From NCBI GenBank assembly GCA_963698495.1, contig CAVORB010000042.1:1-64000 (forward strand): a DNA stretch of 64,000 bases, given 5' to 3'. Made by a program: the position numbers and the translations under genes. How positions within the stretch are numbered: position 1 is the first letter of the stretch; every line of letters starts with the position of its first letter. Under the pieces are notes generated by a model, which was not told the origin of the DNA, ran no database searches, and saw only the letters and a program-made list of their open reading frames with translations. The stretch comes from CAVORB01 sp963698495. GTDB lineage: Bacteria; Pseudomonadota; Gammaproteobacteria; Chromatiales; Chromatiaceae. Positions 55,861 through 64,000 of this stretch are shown here, one piece after another.

Positions 55861-56565
55861 GTGCTCGGACAAGGTCCTGACGACACCGCCGTCGCCGAGC
55901 GGCTCGCAAGGGTCCGCGCGCGCATCCGCGCCGCGGCGTTGCGCGCCGGGCGCGAAGATGGCTCCGTATCCCTACTGGCCGTGAGCAAGAAGCAGGATGC
56001 GGGAAAGATTCGCGCCGCCTATCGCGCCGGCCAGGGTGCCTTCGGCGAGAACTATCTGCAGGAGGCGCTGGAGAAAATGGAGGCCCTCGGCGACCTGGAC
56101 CTGGAGTGGCACTTCATCGGCCGCATCCAGAGCAACAAGACCCGCCAGATCGCCGAGCACTTCGCCTGGGTGCACAGCCTGTGCGACCTGCACCACGCCC
56201 GCAGGCTATCCGAGCAACGCCCGGCCGGGCTGCCGCCACTCAAGGCATGCGTCCAGATCAACCTGGAGGGCGAGGCGACCAAAGGCGGGCTGGCTCCCGA
56301 CGCATTGGGCTCGTTCCTCACCGCTTGCGTGGGACTCGAAAAGCTGGATATCGTGGGCGTCATGACACTGCCGGCGCCGGCAAAGGACGAGGCGGCTCAA
56401 CGGCTGCCGTTCCGCGCCCTGCGCGAGCTGCGCGACCGCCTCGCGACGCCCGATTGTCCGCTTGAGACACTGTCGATGGGAATGTCAGACGATCTGGAAG
56501 CGGCCATCGCCGAGGGCGCGACCCTGGTGCGAATTGGAACCGCCGTCTTCGGCCCACGCGCCTGA
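55861..56565 (+). CDS. yggS: Pyridoxal-phosphate homeostasis protein
   Basis: 234-aa YggS/PLPBP, a fold-type III PLP carrier. The PLP lysine is in LLAVSKKQ, GENYLQEAL and WHFIGRIQSNK follow, and SMGMSDDLEAAI is the phosphate-binding part. Start is GTG at 55861, eight bases after the rdgB stop. It keeps PLP levels balanced and is regularly next to proC. Confidence 0.94.
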   Translation: MLGQGPDDTAVAERLARVRARIRAAALRAGREDGSVSLLAVSKKQDAGKIRAAYRAGQGAFGENYLQEALEKMEALGDLDLEWHFIGRIQSNKTRQIAEHFAWVHSLCDLHHARRLSEQRPAGLPPLKACVQINLEGEATKGGLAPDALGSFLTACVGLEKLDIVGVMTLPAPAKDEAAQRLPFRALRELRDRLATPDCPLETLSMGMSDDLEAAIAEGATLVRIGTAVFGPRA

Positions 56566-56605
56566 GCACGGCGAAGAGCAATCAACGACAAACGCAGATC
56601 CGACC

Positions 56606-57436
56606 ATGACTCGCGAGACCATTTGCTTTATCGGCGGCGGCAACATGGCCGCCAGCCTGGTCGCCGGACTCGTCGCCGACGGTCACGCGCCGCGCGGTCT
56701 TCTCGTCAGCGACCCGGACCGGGCCAAGCTCGACAACCTCGCCGCGCGTTTCGGCGTGCGCACGACGGCCGACAACACCAAGGCGGTGCGGGATGCCGCC
56801 GTGGTGCTATTGTGCGTCAAGCCCCAGATGGCGCGGACCGTGTGCCAGGCACTGGCCCCCGTCCTGGACCGTCCGGCGCCCCTGATCATCTCCGTCATGG
56901 CGGGGATCCGCGAGCACAGCATCCAGTCCTGGCTCGGGGGAGGTGTCCCCGTGGTGCGGGCCATGCCGAATACGCCCGCGATGATTCAGGCCGGGGCCAT
57001 CGTCCTGCATGCCTCGCCCGAGGTCACCGACTCGCAGCGCAACCAGGCAGAGACCATCCTGCGCGCCGGCGGCCTGACCCAATGGGTGGAGCGTGAGGAG
57101 CTCATGGACGCGGTCACCGCGCTCTCCGGCAGCGGCCCCGCCTACTTCTTTTTCGTAATGGAGATTCTCGAGCAAACCGGCGCCGAGCTTGGGCTCGACC
57201 CCGACAGCGCGCGCCTGCTCACCATCCAAACCGCCCTCGGCGCGGCGCGCATGGCGATGGAGAGCAGCGATCCCCCGCAGACGCTGCGCGAACGGGTCAC
57301 CTCGCCGGGCGGCACGACCGAAAGCGCCCTGCGCACGCTCGAGGAGGGCGGTTTCCGCGACCTCCTCGCCCAAGCCGTCCGCGCCGCCAAGGCGCGCTCG
57401 GAAGAGCTTTCCCGCCTGCTGGCAGAAAAGTCATGA
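56606..57436 (+). CDS. proC: Pyrroline-5-carboxylate reductase
   Basis: 276-aa last enzyme of proline synthesis. The NAD(P) motif IGGGNMA and then VLLCVKPQ, RAMPNTPA and the diagnostic ALSGSGPAYFF are visible, with the end TSPGGTTESALRTLEEGGFRDLLAQAV. ATG at 56606 lies 40 bp after yggS and the stop overlaps yggT by four bases (ATGA). Confidence 0.96.
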   Translation: MTRETICFIGGGNMAASLVAGLVADGHAPRGLLVSDPDRAKLDNLAARFGVRTTADNTKAVRDAAVVLLCVKPQMARTVCQALAPVLDRPAPLIISVMAGIREHSIQSWLGGGVPVVRAMPNTPAMIQAGAIVLHASPEVTDSQRNQAETILRAGGLTQWVEREELMDAVTALSGSGPAYFFFVMEILEQTGAELGLDPDSARLLTIQTALGAARMAMESSDPPQTLRERVTSPGGTTESALRTLEEGGFRDLLAQAVRAAKARSEELSRLLAEKS

Positions 57437-58008
57437 TCGATTCCTATCTCACCAATCCCGTCGTTTTCCTGGTCCAGACGCTGTTCGGCCTCTACACGGC
57501 GGTGGTGGTCATCCGTTTCCTGCTCCAGCTCACGAAGGCGGATTTCTACAACCCGATCTCCCAGTTCGTGGTCAAGGTCACGACCCCGGCGCTGCGCCCG
57601 TTGCGGCGGGTAATCCCTGGCTACCGGGGATTTGACCTTTCCTCGCTGGCCCTCGCCTGGCTCCTGAAGAGCGCCGAGCTCGCCCTGCTGGCGGTCATTC
57701 TCGGTCTGGGACGCAACCCCTTGGGAGCGATTGCATGGTCGATTCCGGCGCTCGCGGCCCTGGTGCTCAACATCTATCTCTTCGCGATCCTCATCAAGGT
57801 CATCCTGAGCTGGGTCAATCCGGACCCCTACAACCCGGCTCTCGGGCTTATCGACAAGCTGACCAGGCCGGTCCTCGACCCGGCCCAGAGACTGGTTCCG
57901 CCCATCGGGGGGCTGGACCTCGCCCCCATGGTGGCGATGATCGCCCTGGTCCTGATCGAGATGCTGCTGCTACCGCCCCTGAAACTGCTGACGGCGAGTC
58001 CCTTTTGA
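57433..58008 (+). CDS. yggT: YggT-family membrane protein
   Basis: 191-aa inner-membrane protein with two YggT units (VVVIRFLLQLTKADFYNPISQFVVKVTTP and ILIKVILSWVNPDPYNP...LDKLTRPVLDPAQRLVPPIGG split over two halves), about four to five helices. Linked to osmotic adaptation and division-site organisation in relatives; function here is not proven. It overlaps proC and yggU, forming a coupled unit. Confidence 0.93.
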   Translation: MIDSYLTNPVVFLVQTLFGLYTAVVVIRFLLQLTKADFYNPISQFVVKVTTPALRPLRRVIPGYRGFDLSSLALAWLLKSAELALLAVILGLGRNPLGAIAWSIPALAALVLNIYLFAILIKVILSWVNPDPYNPALGLIDKLTRPVLDPAQRLVPPIGGLDLAPMVAMIALVLIEMLLLPPLKLLTASPF

Positions 58009-58307
58009 CGCCCCGCGGTGGTTCCAGCTGGTTCCGCTGGCAGGATGGCGACCTGCTACTCAGCGTCCGCGTGCAGCCCCGCGCGAAAAGGGACGAGCTC
58101 CTGGGTCCCGAGGGTGCCCATCTGAAGGTGCGCATCGCGGCACCGCCCATCGAAGGGAAGGCCAACGAGCACCTGCGGCGCTTTCTCGCCGCCGTCTTCG
58201 AGGTTCCCCAGTCGCGGGTGGAGTTGGTTGCCGGAGGCCGGGCGCGCCTCAAGCGCTTGCGGGTGCGCGCACCCGCCCGCCTGCCTGACATCGTACCGTC
58301 CGATTAA
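58005..58307 (+). CDS. yggU: DUF167/YggU-family protein
   Basis: 100-aa small protein of unknown function, with RVQPRAKRDELLGPEG, VRIAAPPIEGKANEHLRRFLA and VELVAGGRARLKRLRV, the DUF167 core. The start is TTG at 58005, read through the TTGA overlap with the yggT stop; the next candidate lies inside the core. Last gene of rph-rdgB-yggS-proC-yggT-yggU. Confidence 0.88.
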   Translation: MTPRGGSSWFRWQDGDLLLSVRVQPRAKRDELLGPEGAHLKVRIAAPPIEGKANEHLRRFLAAVFEVPQSRVELVAGGRARLKRLRVRAPARLPDIVPSD

Positions 58308-58403
58308 GGCCATGGAGTGTCGCCCGCCATGCCATGTTGCGAAGAAGATCACGCTGGGAAACCGAGCGGGCAAATAGCCGATGTTCGTCCACGGAACGTC
58401 AGT

Positions 58404-58409
58404 TATACT
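58404..58409 (+). promoter_or_regulatory. Possible -10 of the dynamin-like gene
   Basis: TATACT lies 50 bases before the start of the next gene in a 151-bp gap. No clear -35 is present, so the call rests on the hexamer and position only. Confidence 0.35.
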
Positions 58410-58458
58410 AAATTCTAGCCAAGGTCCAGGTCATTCCGCCTCTTAGGGAAGGCTGCTG

Positions 58459-60432
58459 ATGCAGACCCCGATCATCCAACAGCGCCTAGCTGCTTACCGT
58501 CAATGGAAGACGCGCGTCTCGCGGGCGGTGTTGGAGCTGGAGGGATGGCTGGAGGAAGAAGGTCAGCTCACGGCCGAGACCCGCGAGCGCATCCGCCACA
58601 CCCTGGACGCGCTCGACAAGGACCGCTTGACCATCGCCTTCGTCGCGGAGTTCTCGCGCGGCAAGACCGAGCTCATCAACGCCGTCTTCTTTGCCGACTA
58701 CGGCCGCCGGCTGCTGCCTTCCGCGGCCGGCCGAACCACCATGTGTCCCACCGAGCTCCTGTGGGACGACGAGCGTAACGAGTCCTACGTGCGCTTGCTC
58801 CCCATCGAGACCCGCGCTCAGGACATCCCGATCGCGCAGATCAAGAGCGACCCCAAGCAGTGGGTGCATTATCCGCTCCACATTCAGGATCCGGAGCAGA
58901 TGTCCTCCACCCTCAACGAGGTCCTGCAGACCAAGACGGTCTCCATGGCCGAGGCGACGCGACTCGGCCTCTCGTCCTTCGGTCTGGCAACGGCGGGACA
59001 GCTCACCGCGCAGAAGGTGGAGATTCCGAAATGGCGCCATGCCGTGATCAGCTTCCCCCACCCGCTGCTCAAGCAGGGCCTGGTGATCCTCGACACCCCG
59101 GGCTTGAACGCCCTGGGCGCCGAGCCCGAGCTGACGCTCAACATGCTCCCAAGCGCCCAAGCGCTGCTGTTCGTGCTGTCCGCGGACACGGGCGTCACGC
59201 GCAGCGATCTGGAGATGTGGCAACACCACCTCAAGGGGTTCCAGAGCGGACGCCGGCGCGGCATCATCGTCGTCCTGAACAAGATCGACGTCCTGTGGGA
59301 TGAGCTTCAGACGGCGCAAGCCGCGCAAGCCGGGGTAGACAAGCAGCGCGCATCAACCGCCGAGATTCTCGGTATCGACCCGAAGATGGTGTTCCCGGTC
59401 TCGGCGCAGAAGGCCCTGGTAGCAAAGGTGCGGCACGACGAGGTGCTGCTGCGCAAGAGCTGCCTGCCGGATCTCGAGCGCCACTTGTCCTCGCGGATGC
59501 TGGAGACCAAGCACCAACTGCTGGTCGATGCTCTCGAAGCGGACGTCGGGCAGCTCCTCGAGCGGAATCGGGCGCGGATCTCGACCCGCATCGGCCACGT
59601 CAAGAGTCAGCTGCAGGAGCTGGAGCAGTTGCGCGAAAAGAGCGACGACGTGATCGGGCATTTGCTTGAGAAGACGCGCCAAGAGCAGGAGTTGTACCTC
59701 AAGGGGGTCCACCAGTTTCAAGGGAGCCGCGAGGAGCTGATCGTCGAGACGCGCCTGTGCCGCAAGGTTCTCGATCGGGACACCATCGACCGACTGATCG
59801 AGAAGGCCCACGCCGACATGGTTCAAAGCTGGACCACTCGCGGTCTCTCGTCGGCGATGAAGCGGCTCTTCGACGACCTTCGCCGAACGATGGAGACGGT
59901 GTCTACCGAAAGCGAGCGTATCCGCAAGACGGTGCGATTCACCTACCAGCGGTTCGAAGAGGAATTCGGTTTTAACGTTGCGCCACCAAAGGTTTTCGTG
60001 CCCATGAAGTTCCGTGTGGAGATGGAGCTTCTCCGTCAAGAGGTCGACGCCTTCCGCAAGAGTAGGGGCATGGCGCTCGCGGAGCAGGGCGTGGTGATCA
60101 GACGCTTCCACCAGCAACTGGTCAACCGCGCCCGCATCCTGTTCGACCAACTGCGGCGGGACTTCGACGGCTGGATCCGGGACTCGTTGCAACCGCTCGC
60201 CGGGCAGATTCAGGAGCACAAGCGCATGATGGAGAAGCGGCTGGAAAACCTGCAGCGCATCGGTCGCTCCAAGGACAGTTTGCAGAGCCGCATCGAGGAC
60301 ATGCAGAAGCAGTACGTGGAGCTGGCGAAACAGCTCACCGCCCTGCGAAACATCCACAACGCCGTCCACTACAACCCGCTGCTCGACGAGCAGCGCGCTG
60401 GCAAGCCCCACCTGGTAGCCGGTTCGGCCTAG
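58459..60432 (+). CDS. Dynamin-like GTPase
   Basis: 657-aa large GTPase. The G1 loop is AEFSRGKT (63-70), with Ala where dynamins and most Ras-like GTPases have Gly. G2 threonines are at 93-94 (GRTTMCPTE), G3 is DTPG (212-215) and G4 NKID (274-277). The long C-terminal half is helical with coiled-coil heptads (near 375-420 and 590-640), and no membrane helix is obvious. Bacterial dynamins bend or tether membranes and respond to membrane stress or division. It lies alone between yggU and the DUF4426 gene. Confidence 0.88.
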   Translation: MQTPIIQQRLAAYRQWKTRVSRAVLELEGWLEEEGQLTAETRERIRHTLDALDKDRLTIAFVAEFSRGKTELINAVFFADYGRRLLPSAAGRTTMCPTELLWDDERNESYVRLLPIETRAQDIPIAQIKSDPKQWVHYPLHIQDPEQMSSTLNEVLQTKTVSMAEATRLGLSSFGLATAGQLTAQKVEIPKWRHAVISFPHPLLKQGLVILDTPGLNALGAEPELTLNMLPSAQALLFVLSADTGVTRSDLEMWQHHLKGFQSGRRRGIIVVLNKIDVLWDELQTAQAAQAGVDKQRASTAEILGIDPKMVFPVSAQKALVAKVRHDEVLLRKSCLPDLERHLSSRMLETKHQLLVDALEADVGQLLERNRARISTRIGHVKSQLQELEQLREKSDDVIGHLLEKTRQEQELYLKGVHQFQGSREELIVETRLCRKVLDRDTIDRLIEKAHADMVQSWTTRGLSSAMKRLFDDLRRTMETVSTESERIRKTVRFTYQRFEEEFGFNVAPPKVFVPMKFRVEMELLRQEVDAFRKSRGMALAEQGVVIRRFHQQLVNRARILFDQLRRDFDGWIRDSLQPLAGQIQEHKRMMEKRLENLQRIGRSKDSLQSRIEDMQKQYVELAKQLTALRNIHNAVHYNPLLDEQRAGKPHLVAGSA

Positions 60433-60526
60433 ATACGCCGCCCGACCCTCGCCCGCGTGCGGCGAATCAACCCGATTGGCCCGGCGGTCTTCTTATGGTG
60501 TAGCCTTACGCGTCTATTTCGACACG

Positions 60527-60532
60527 TATAAT
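60527..60532 (+). promoter_or_regulatory. -10 element of the DUF4426 gene
   Basis: Perfect TATAAT, 31 bases before the ATG at 60563. The -35 region (TTACGC around 60506) is weak. It suggests the gene has its own promoter rather than depending on the dynamin gene. Confidence 0.5.
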
Positions 60533-60562
60533 CATGACCGTTTCACGATGGAGGATCAGATC

Positions 60563-61010
60563 ATGAATCGACGCAGATTCTGCGCCCTCGCTTGCGCCGC
60601 CGCACTGCTCACGCCCCTTGCGGCCTTCGCCGAGAACAGCACGAGCGTAGGAGGGTTCACCATCCACCACAACGCCTTTACCACAAGCACCCTGACCCCC
60701 GAGGTGGCCAAGGCGTACGGCATACAGCGCAGCAACTTCCGGGGCATGCTCAACGTCAGCGTCGTCAAGGACGCCGAGGGGACGACCGGGTCCTCGGTAC
60801 CGGCTCAAGTGGAGGTGCAGACCGTCGAGCTGACCGGGCAGAAAAACCGGCTGCCAATGCGGGAGGTCAAGGAACAGGACGCCATCTACTACATCGGCGA
60901 GTTCGCAGTACAGGACGGACAGACGGTCGACTTCAGTATCGAGGTCAAGCCGCAGGGGGCCGCCGAATCCTTCGTCATCAGACATGGACCAACAGTTCTT
61001 CGGGAACTGA
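60563..61010 (+). CDS. Exported DUF4426 protein, frameshifted at the end
   Basis: About 148-aa periplasmic protein: signal peptide (FCALACAAALLTPLAAFA), then the DUF4426 core (GFTIHHNAFTTSTLTPEVAKAYGI, NVSVVKD, REVKEQDAIYYIGEFAV). It has no known activity; it recurs near yggT/yggU/rdgB in gammaproteobacteria. The ATG at 60563 has GGAGGA upstream. As written, the frame runs past the expected end to 61141. Dropping one G at 60986-60987 (CATGGACC) restores the usual ending SFVIRHDQQFFGN and TGA 61008-61010, so the extra residues beyond are spurious. Confidence 0.8.
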
Positions 61011-61137
61011 TCGCCGCAGCAAGGGCAAGCGCACGCAGGCTGCCTCGATACACAGAGGCGGCCTTACAAGCTTATCTTCGTACCTTGCTTGCCCTTGGGG
61101 GCGGTGTTGCTCCGACTGCGGGGCTCGGGTTGGGTGG

Positions 61138-61824
61138 CTAGACCAGGAATACCTGCCACAAGGCGTACAAACCAAACCCCAGGACGAGCGCTCCTGAGAG
61201 CTTGCGCATCCAGTCCTGATCGGCGAAGCGGGCCGCGGCACCGGCGAGCATCCCCATGCCCAGCAAGGTCGGCAGGGTTCCGAGGCCGAAAGCGAGCATG
61301 ACGAGCGCACCCTGCACGGCGCTGCCTGAGGCCACCGACCAGATCAGGACGCTATACACCAAACCGCAGGGAATCCAGGCCCACACGAAGCCCAGCCCCA
61401 ACGCCTGCGCGGGCGAGCGGACGGGCAATAGTCGCCGCCCCATCGGCTCCAGACGGCGCCAGACACTGGCGCCCAGCCGCTCCAGGCGCTCCAACCCAAG
61501 CCACCAGCGACCAAGGTACAGACCCAACAGGATCATGAACAGGGCCGCAAGGACGTAGAGTCCCCGCTGCGCATACTGAAGCGGGAGGATCTGGACGATC
61601 ATGGTCCCCAACCCACCCATGAGCCCCCCGGCGACCGCGTAGCCGGCCATGCGTCCGCCGTTGTAGGCCAGTTGGTAGGGAAGCATCCTCCCGATCCGGC
61701 CCCTCACCTCCCGCGGAAGGCCCATGGCCAGGGTACCGACGATACCGCCGCACATGCCGACGCAATGCACACCGCCGAGCAGCCCGACCAGGAATGCGGT
61801 CGTCAGGCTCCCGGTCACGTTCAT
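61138..61824 (-). CDS. Sulfite exporter TauE/SafE-family (UreH-like) membrane protein
   Basis: 228-aa inner-membrane protein with six helices. The first helix carries HCVGMCGG and a later one WIPCGLVY, so it belongs to the HxxMCGG branch of the TauE/SafE and UreH-like family, which is often linked to copper delivery to cbb3 oxidase. The substrate is not established. The ATG overlaps the ampG stop by four bases (ATGA), so the two are coupled; that pairing is not one I recall as usual. Confidence 0.82.
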   Translation of the reverse strand: MNVTGSLTTAFLVGLLGGVHCVGMCGGIVGTLAMGLPREVRGRIGRMLPYQLAYNGGRMAGYAVAGGLMGGLGTMIVQILPLQYAQRGLYVLAALFMILLGLYLGRWWLGLERLERLGASVWRRLEPMGRRLLPVRSPAQALGLGFVWAWIPCGLVYSVLIWSVASGSAVQGALVMLAFGLGTLPTLLGMGMLAGAAARFADQDWMRKLSGALVLGFGLYALWQVFLV

Positions 61825-63218
61825 GGTGTCTCCCCCGCCCGGTCTCGCGCAAGCTCCCGGGTCCTGTCCGCCGGAGACCCATTCCGGACCCGCATCAGAT
61901 AGAGCACCAGCAGGATGGCGGGCAATCCCAGCACCGCCGCGTAGCTGAAGAAAAAGACGTAATCGGTCGCGTCCACGACGTCGCCGGAGAAGCCGCCGAG
62001 GAACTTCGCCGGCAACAGCATCAGGGAGCTGAACAATGCGTACTGGGTGGCCGTGTAGGCGCGGTTGGCGAGTCCGGAGAGGTAGGCGATGAACACCGAG
62101 CCCGCCAGTCCGCCGCTCAGGTTGTCCGCTGACACCACCAGGGCGAGCAACGCGATGTCAGGCGCCTGAGTCGCCAGCCAGGCAAAGATCAGGTTGGTTC
62201 CAGCCACCAGGACCGCGGCCAGGAGCAGCATGCGCATGACCCCGAAGCGCGCCACGAGGACGCCGCCCAGCGCGGCACCGACCATGGTCATGATCAGCCC
62301 GAAGACCTTGGTGACGCTCGCGATGTCGGCCTTGCTGAAGCCCATGTCGATGTAGAAGGGATTGGCCATGACCCCCATGGTGATATCGGACAGGCGAAAC
62401 ACGCCGATGAATGCCAGGATCGCGAGCGCCAGCTTGCCGTTGCGCGAAAAGAACTCCGTAAAGGGGCAGACCACGGCGCCAATGAACCAGGCGCCGAGGC
62501 GGCGCCAGCGCGCGGAGAGATGAGCCGAGTCCTCGATGAAGCGCACGACCCGTTCTTCCTGCCGCCAGGTGTCGCGATCCACCCGCTGCTCCGGCTCCGG
62601 CACCAGGAGCACGGCGACCACACCCACGGACATGCACAGGGCCATCGCCGAGTAGGCCACGCCCCAGGAATAGAACTCGGCGATGTAGAGTGCGCCCGCT
62701 CCGGCCATGATCATCCCGATCCGATAACCCATCTGGTAGGTTGCCGCCATCGCCCCTTGCAGATCCGGCTCCACCGCCTCGATCCGCCAAGCGTCGATGG
62801 CGATGTCCTGGGTGGCGGAAGAGAAGGCCACCAACAGGGCCGCGGCGACCAACAGACCCAGGGCCTGGCTTGGATCATTGGTCGCCATCAGCAGCAATCC
62901 GCCGACCACTCCCGCCTGCGCCAACAGCATCCACCCACGCCGTTGACCGAGGGCGCGCGTCAGCAGGGGCAATGGCAAGCGATCCACGAGGGGTGCCCAG
63001 GCGAACTTCAGGGCATAGAGGGTCGCGACCCAGGACACATGGCCGATGGTGCTGCGGTCGATACCCGTCTCTCGCAGCCAGGCCGAGAGGGTTCCGAACA
63101 CCAGCAGCAAGGGAAGTCCGGCGGAGAAGCCGAGAAAAAGCATCGCGATGACCCGGGGATGCAGATAGACCCGGAACGCGCCGAGCCACGTCCCTCCTCC
63201 CCGTTGTTCCTTCTCCAT
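61821..63218 (-). CDS. ampG: Muropeptide permease AmpG
   Basis: 465-aa major-facilitator protein that imports GlcNAc-anhydromuropeptides for cell-wall recycling. LGFSAGLPLLLVFGTLSAWL opens the first helices, SATQDIAIDAWR and MGYRIGM are AmpG landmarks, and twelve-plus helices follow. The ATG at 63218 has GAGGG upstream. It links with pbpC and the A2M gene as a wall-recycling and repair theme. Confidence 0.93.
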   Translation of the reverse strand: MEKEQRGGGTWLGAFRVYLHPRVIAMLFLGFSAGLPLLLVFGTLSAWLRETGIDRSTIGHVSWVATLYALKFAWAPLVDRLPLPLLTRALGQRRGWMLLAQAGVVGGLLLMATNDPSQALGLLVAAALLVAFSSATQDIAIDAWRIEAVEPDLQGAMAATYQMGYRIGMIMAGAGALYIAEFYSWGVAYSAMALCMSVGVVAVLLVPEPEQRVDRDTWRQEERVVRFIEDSAHLSARWRRLGAWFIGAVVCPFTEFFSRNGKLALAILAFIGVFRLSDITMGVMANPFYIDMGFSKADIASVTKVFGLIMTMVGAALGGVLVARFGVMRMLLLAAVLVAGTNLIFAWLATQAPDIALLALVVSADNLSGGLAGSVFIAYLSGLANRAYTATQYALFSSLMLLPAKFLGGFSGDVVDATDYVFFFSYAAVLGLPAILLVLYLMRVRNGSPADRTRELARDRAGETP

Positions 63219-63507
63219 TCCGCCCTCGATTCTCTTAACACATTTCGGTTACGTGCGATGCCGCCCGCGCGGGGCAGGTGCACGCCGGGACCGCTCGCGT
63301 CGCCCTCGAACCGCCAGCGGCGTACACGCAAGAACGCGATCCGCTTCCCGGGAATATCGATCGTTCGTAGGTTAAACTGTGGCGCGTCGCGTGTCGCCCG
63401 AAAACGAGGCGCGGAAAGGCCGATCTGCCCCGGCACCCGGCACCGAACTCGGGGCACTGATCGAGAGGTTCCCAACTCTCCAGACGCAATTGCCCGGAAG
63501 ACGAGAA
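63219..63507. other. Divergent spacer between ampG and pyrE, 289 bp
   Basis: No gene is supported. GTTAAACT near 63371-63378 may be a -10 for rightward pyrE; no -35 is clear. I see no PyrR-like leader or attenuator ahead of pyrE. Confidence 0.35.
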
Positions 63508-64000
63508 ATGCTGGACTACCAACGGGATTTCCTTCGCTTCGCCCTTGACACCGGCGTGCTCAGGTTCGGCGAGTTCACCCTGAAATCAGGCCGCAACAGC
63601 CCCTACTTCTTCAACGCCGGACTGTTCAACACCGGCGCGAGCCTCGCCCGCTTGGGTCGATTCTACGCCAGCGCCATCGTGAGCTCCGAGATCCCCTTCG
63701 ACCTGCTCTACGGCCCCGCTTACAAAGGGATTCCCCTCGCCGCCGCCACCAGCATCGCCCTCGCGGACCATCATGCGCGAAATGTTCCCTACGCCTTCAA
63801 CCGCAAGGAGGCGAAGGATCATGGCGAGGGCGGAGACGTCGTCGGCAGCACTCTCGCCGGAGATGTGCTGATCATCGACGACGTGATCACGGCGGGCACA
63901 TCGGTGCGCGAGTCGGTCGAAATCATCGCCCGCCACGGCGCCCGCCCCGCGGCCGTGGTGATCGCACTGGACCGCCAGGAGCAGGGCCAGGACCGGCGTT
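63508..64000 (+). CDS. pyrE: Orotate phosphoribosyltransferase (partial, runs off the window)
   Basis: Start of pyrE, which joins orotate to PRPP in pyrimidine synthesis. The first 164 codons are present: MLDYQRDFLRFALDTGVLRFGEFTLKSGR in sequence form, then GPAYKGIPLAAATS, the flexible catalytic loop FNRKEAKDHGEGG, and the PRPP motif VLIIDDVITAGTS. The remainder (about 50 aa) lies beyond the window. ATG at 63508 with GGAAGACGAGAA upstream. Confidence 0.93.
   Translation, partial: MLDYQRDFLRFALDTGVLRFGEFTLKSGRNSPYFFNAGLFNTGASLARLGRFYASAIVSSEIPFDLLYGPAYKGIPLAAATSIALADHHARNVPYAFNRKEAKDHGEGGDVVGSTLAGDVLIIDDVITAGTSVRESVEIIARHGARPAAVVIALDRQEQGQDRR

Noticed and set aside
61011..61141. Extension of the DUF4426 protein to 221 aa
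   Set aside because: Explained by one surplus G at 60986-60987; the expected ending and stop are at 61008-61010 in the repaired frame.

Overview
The window is 64 kb of GC-rich chromosomal DNA from a proteobacterium, most likely a gammaproteobacterium of the Chromatiales/Ectothiorhodospiraceae type. The evidence is syntenic: gmk-yicC-rph-rdgB with rpoZ and spoT, yggS-proC-yggT-yggU-DUF4426, hisBAIE next to tatABC, and TypA, AmpG, TrkAH and an FNR/NrdR-controlled class III ribonucleotide reductase. I see no rRNA, tRNA, CRISPR array or insertion sequence, so this reads as core chromosome with a few accessory genes.

Layout. 0-6 kb: a thiolase, an unrecognised 388-aa protein, and a four-gene ECF nickel/cobalt transporter (cbiM-nikL-cbiQ-cbiO) whose first gene seems to start at AUC. 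6-12.4 kb: an RhlE-type helicase and an RRM protein, then recQ, trkA, trkH and an IclR regulator in one leftward unit. 12.4-15.8 kb: an anaerobic ribonucleotide reductase locus with an FNR site and paired NrdR boxes; the glycyl-radical domain lies in a separate 60-aa ORF. 15.8-21.2 kb: SodC-like protein, two small ORFs, a cache-domain protein, a LysR regulator and a DUF255 thioredoxin-fold protein. 21.2-27 kb: tatABC, a histidine block lacking hisH and hisF, dtd and a proline iminopeptidase. 27-36 kb: a candidate small RNA, then the envelope pair pbpC and alpha-2-macroglobulin (both frameshifted here) and mdh.

36-48.5 kb: a decayed HTH gene, an exported DUF302-like protein, typA, and a seven-gene MoxR/VWA (Bat) operon with a 15-copy coding minisatellite. 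48.5-53.3 kb: an orphan Xre/MbcA/ParS-like protein, then spoT, rpoZ, gmk and yicC. 53.3-61 kb: a Ser/Thr kinase, rph, rdgB, yggS, proC, yggT, yggU, a dynamin-like GTPase and a DUF4426 protein. 61-64 kb: a TauE/SafE-family membrane protein, ampG and the start of pyrE.

Functional themes are envelope maintenance (AmpG, PBP1C/A2M, Tat, Bat), nucleotide and stringent metabolism (NrdD/G, Gmk, SpoT, RdgB, PyrE) and facultative anaerobiosis. Five genes have single-base frameshifts, four of them in short G runs. This looks more like sequence error than gene death, and matters for anyone using the translations.
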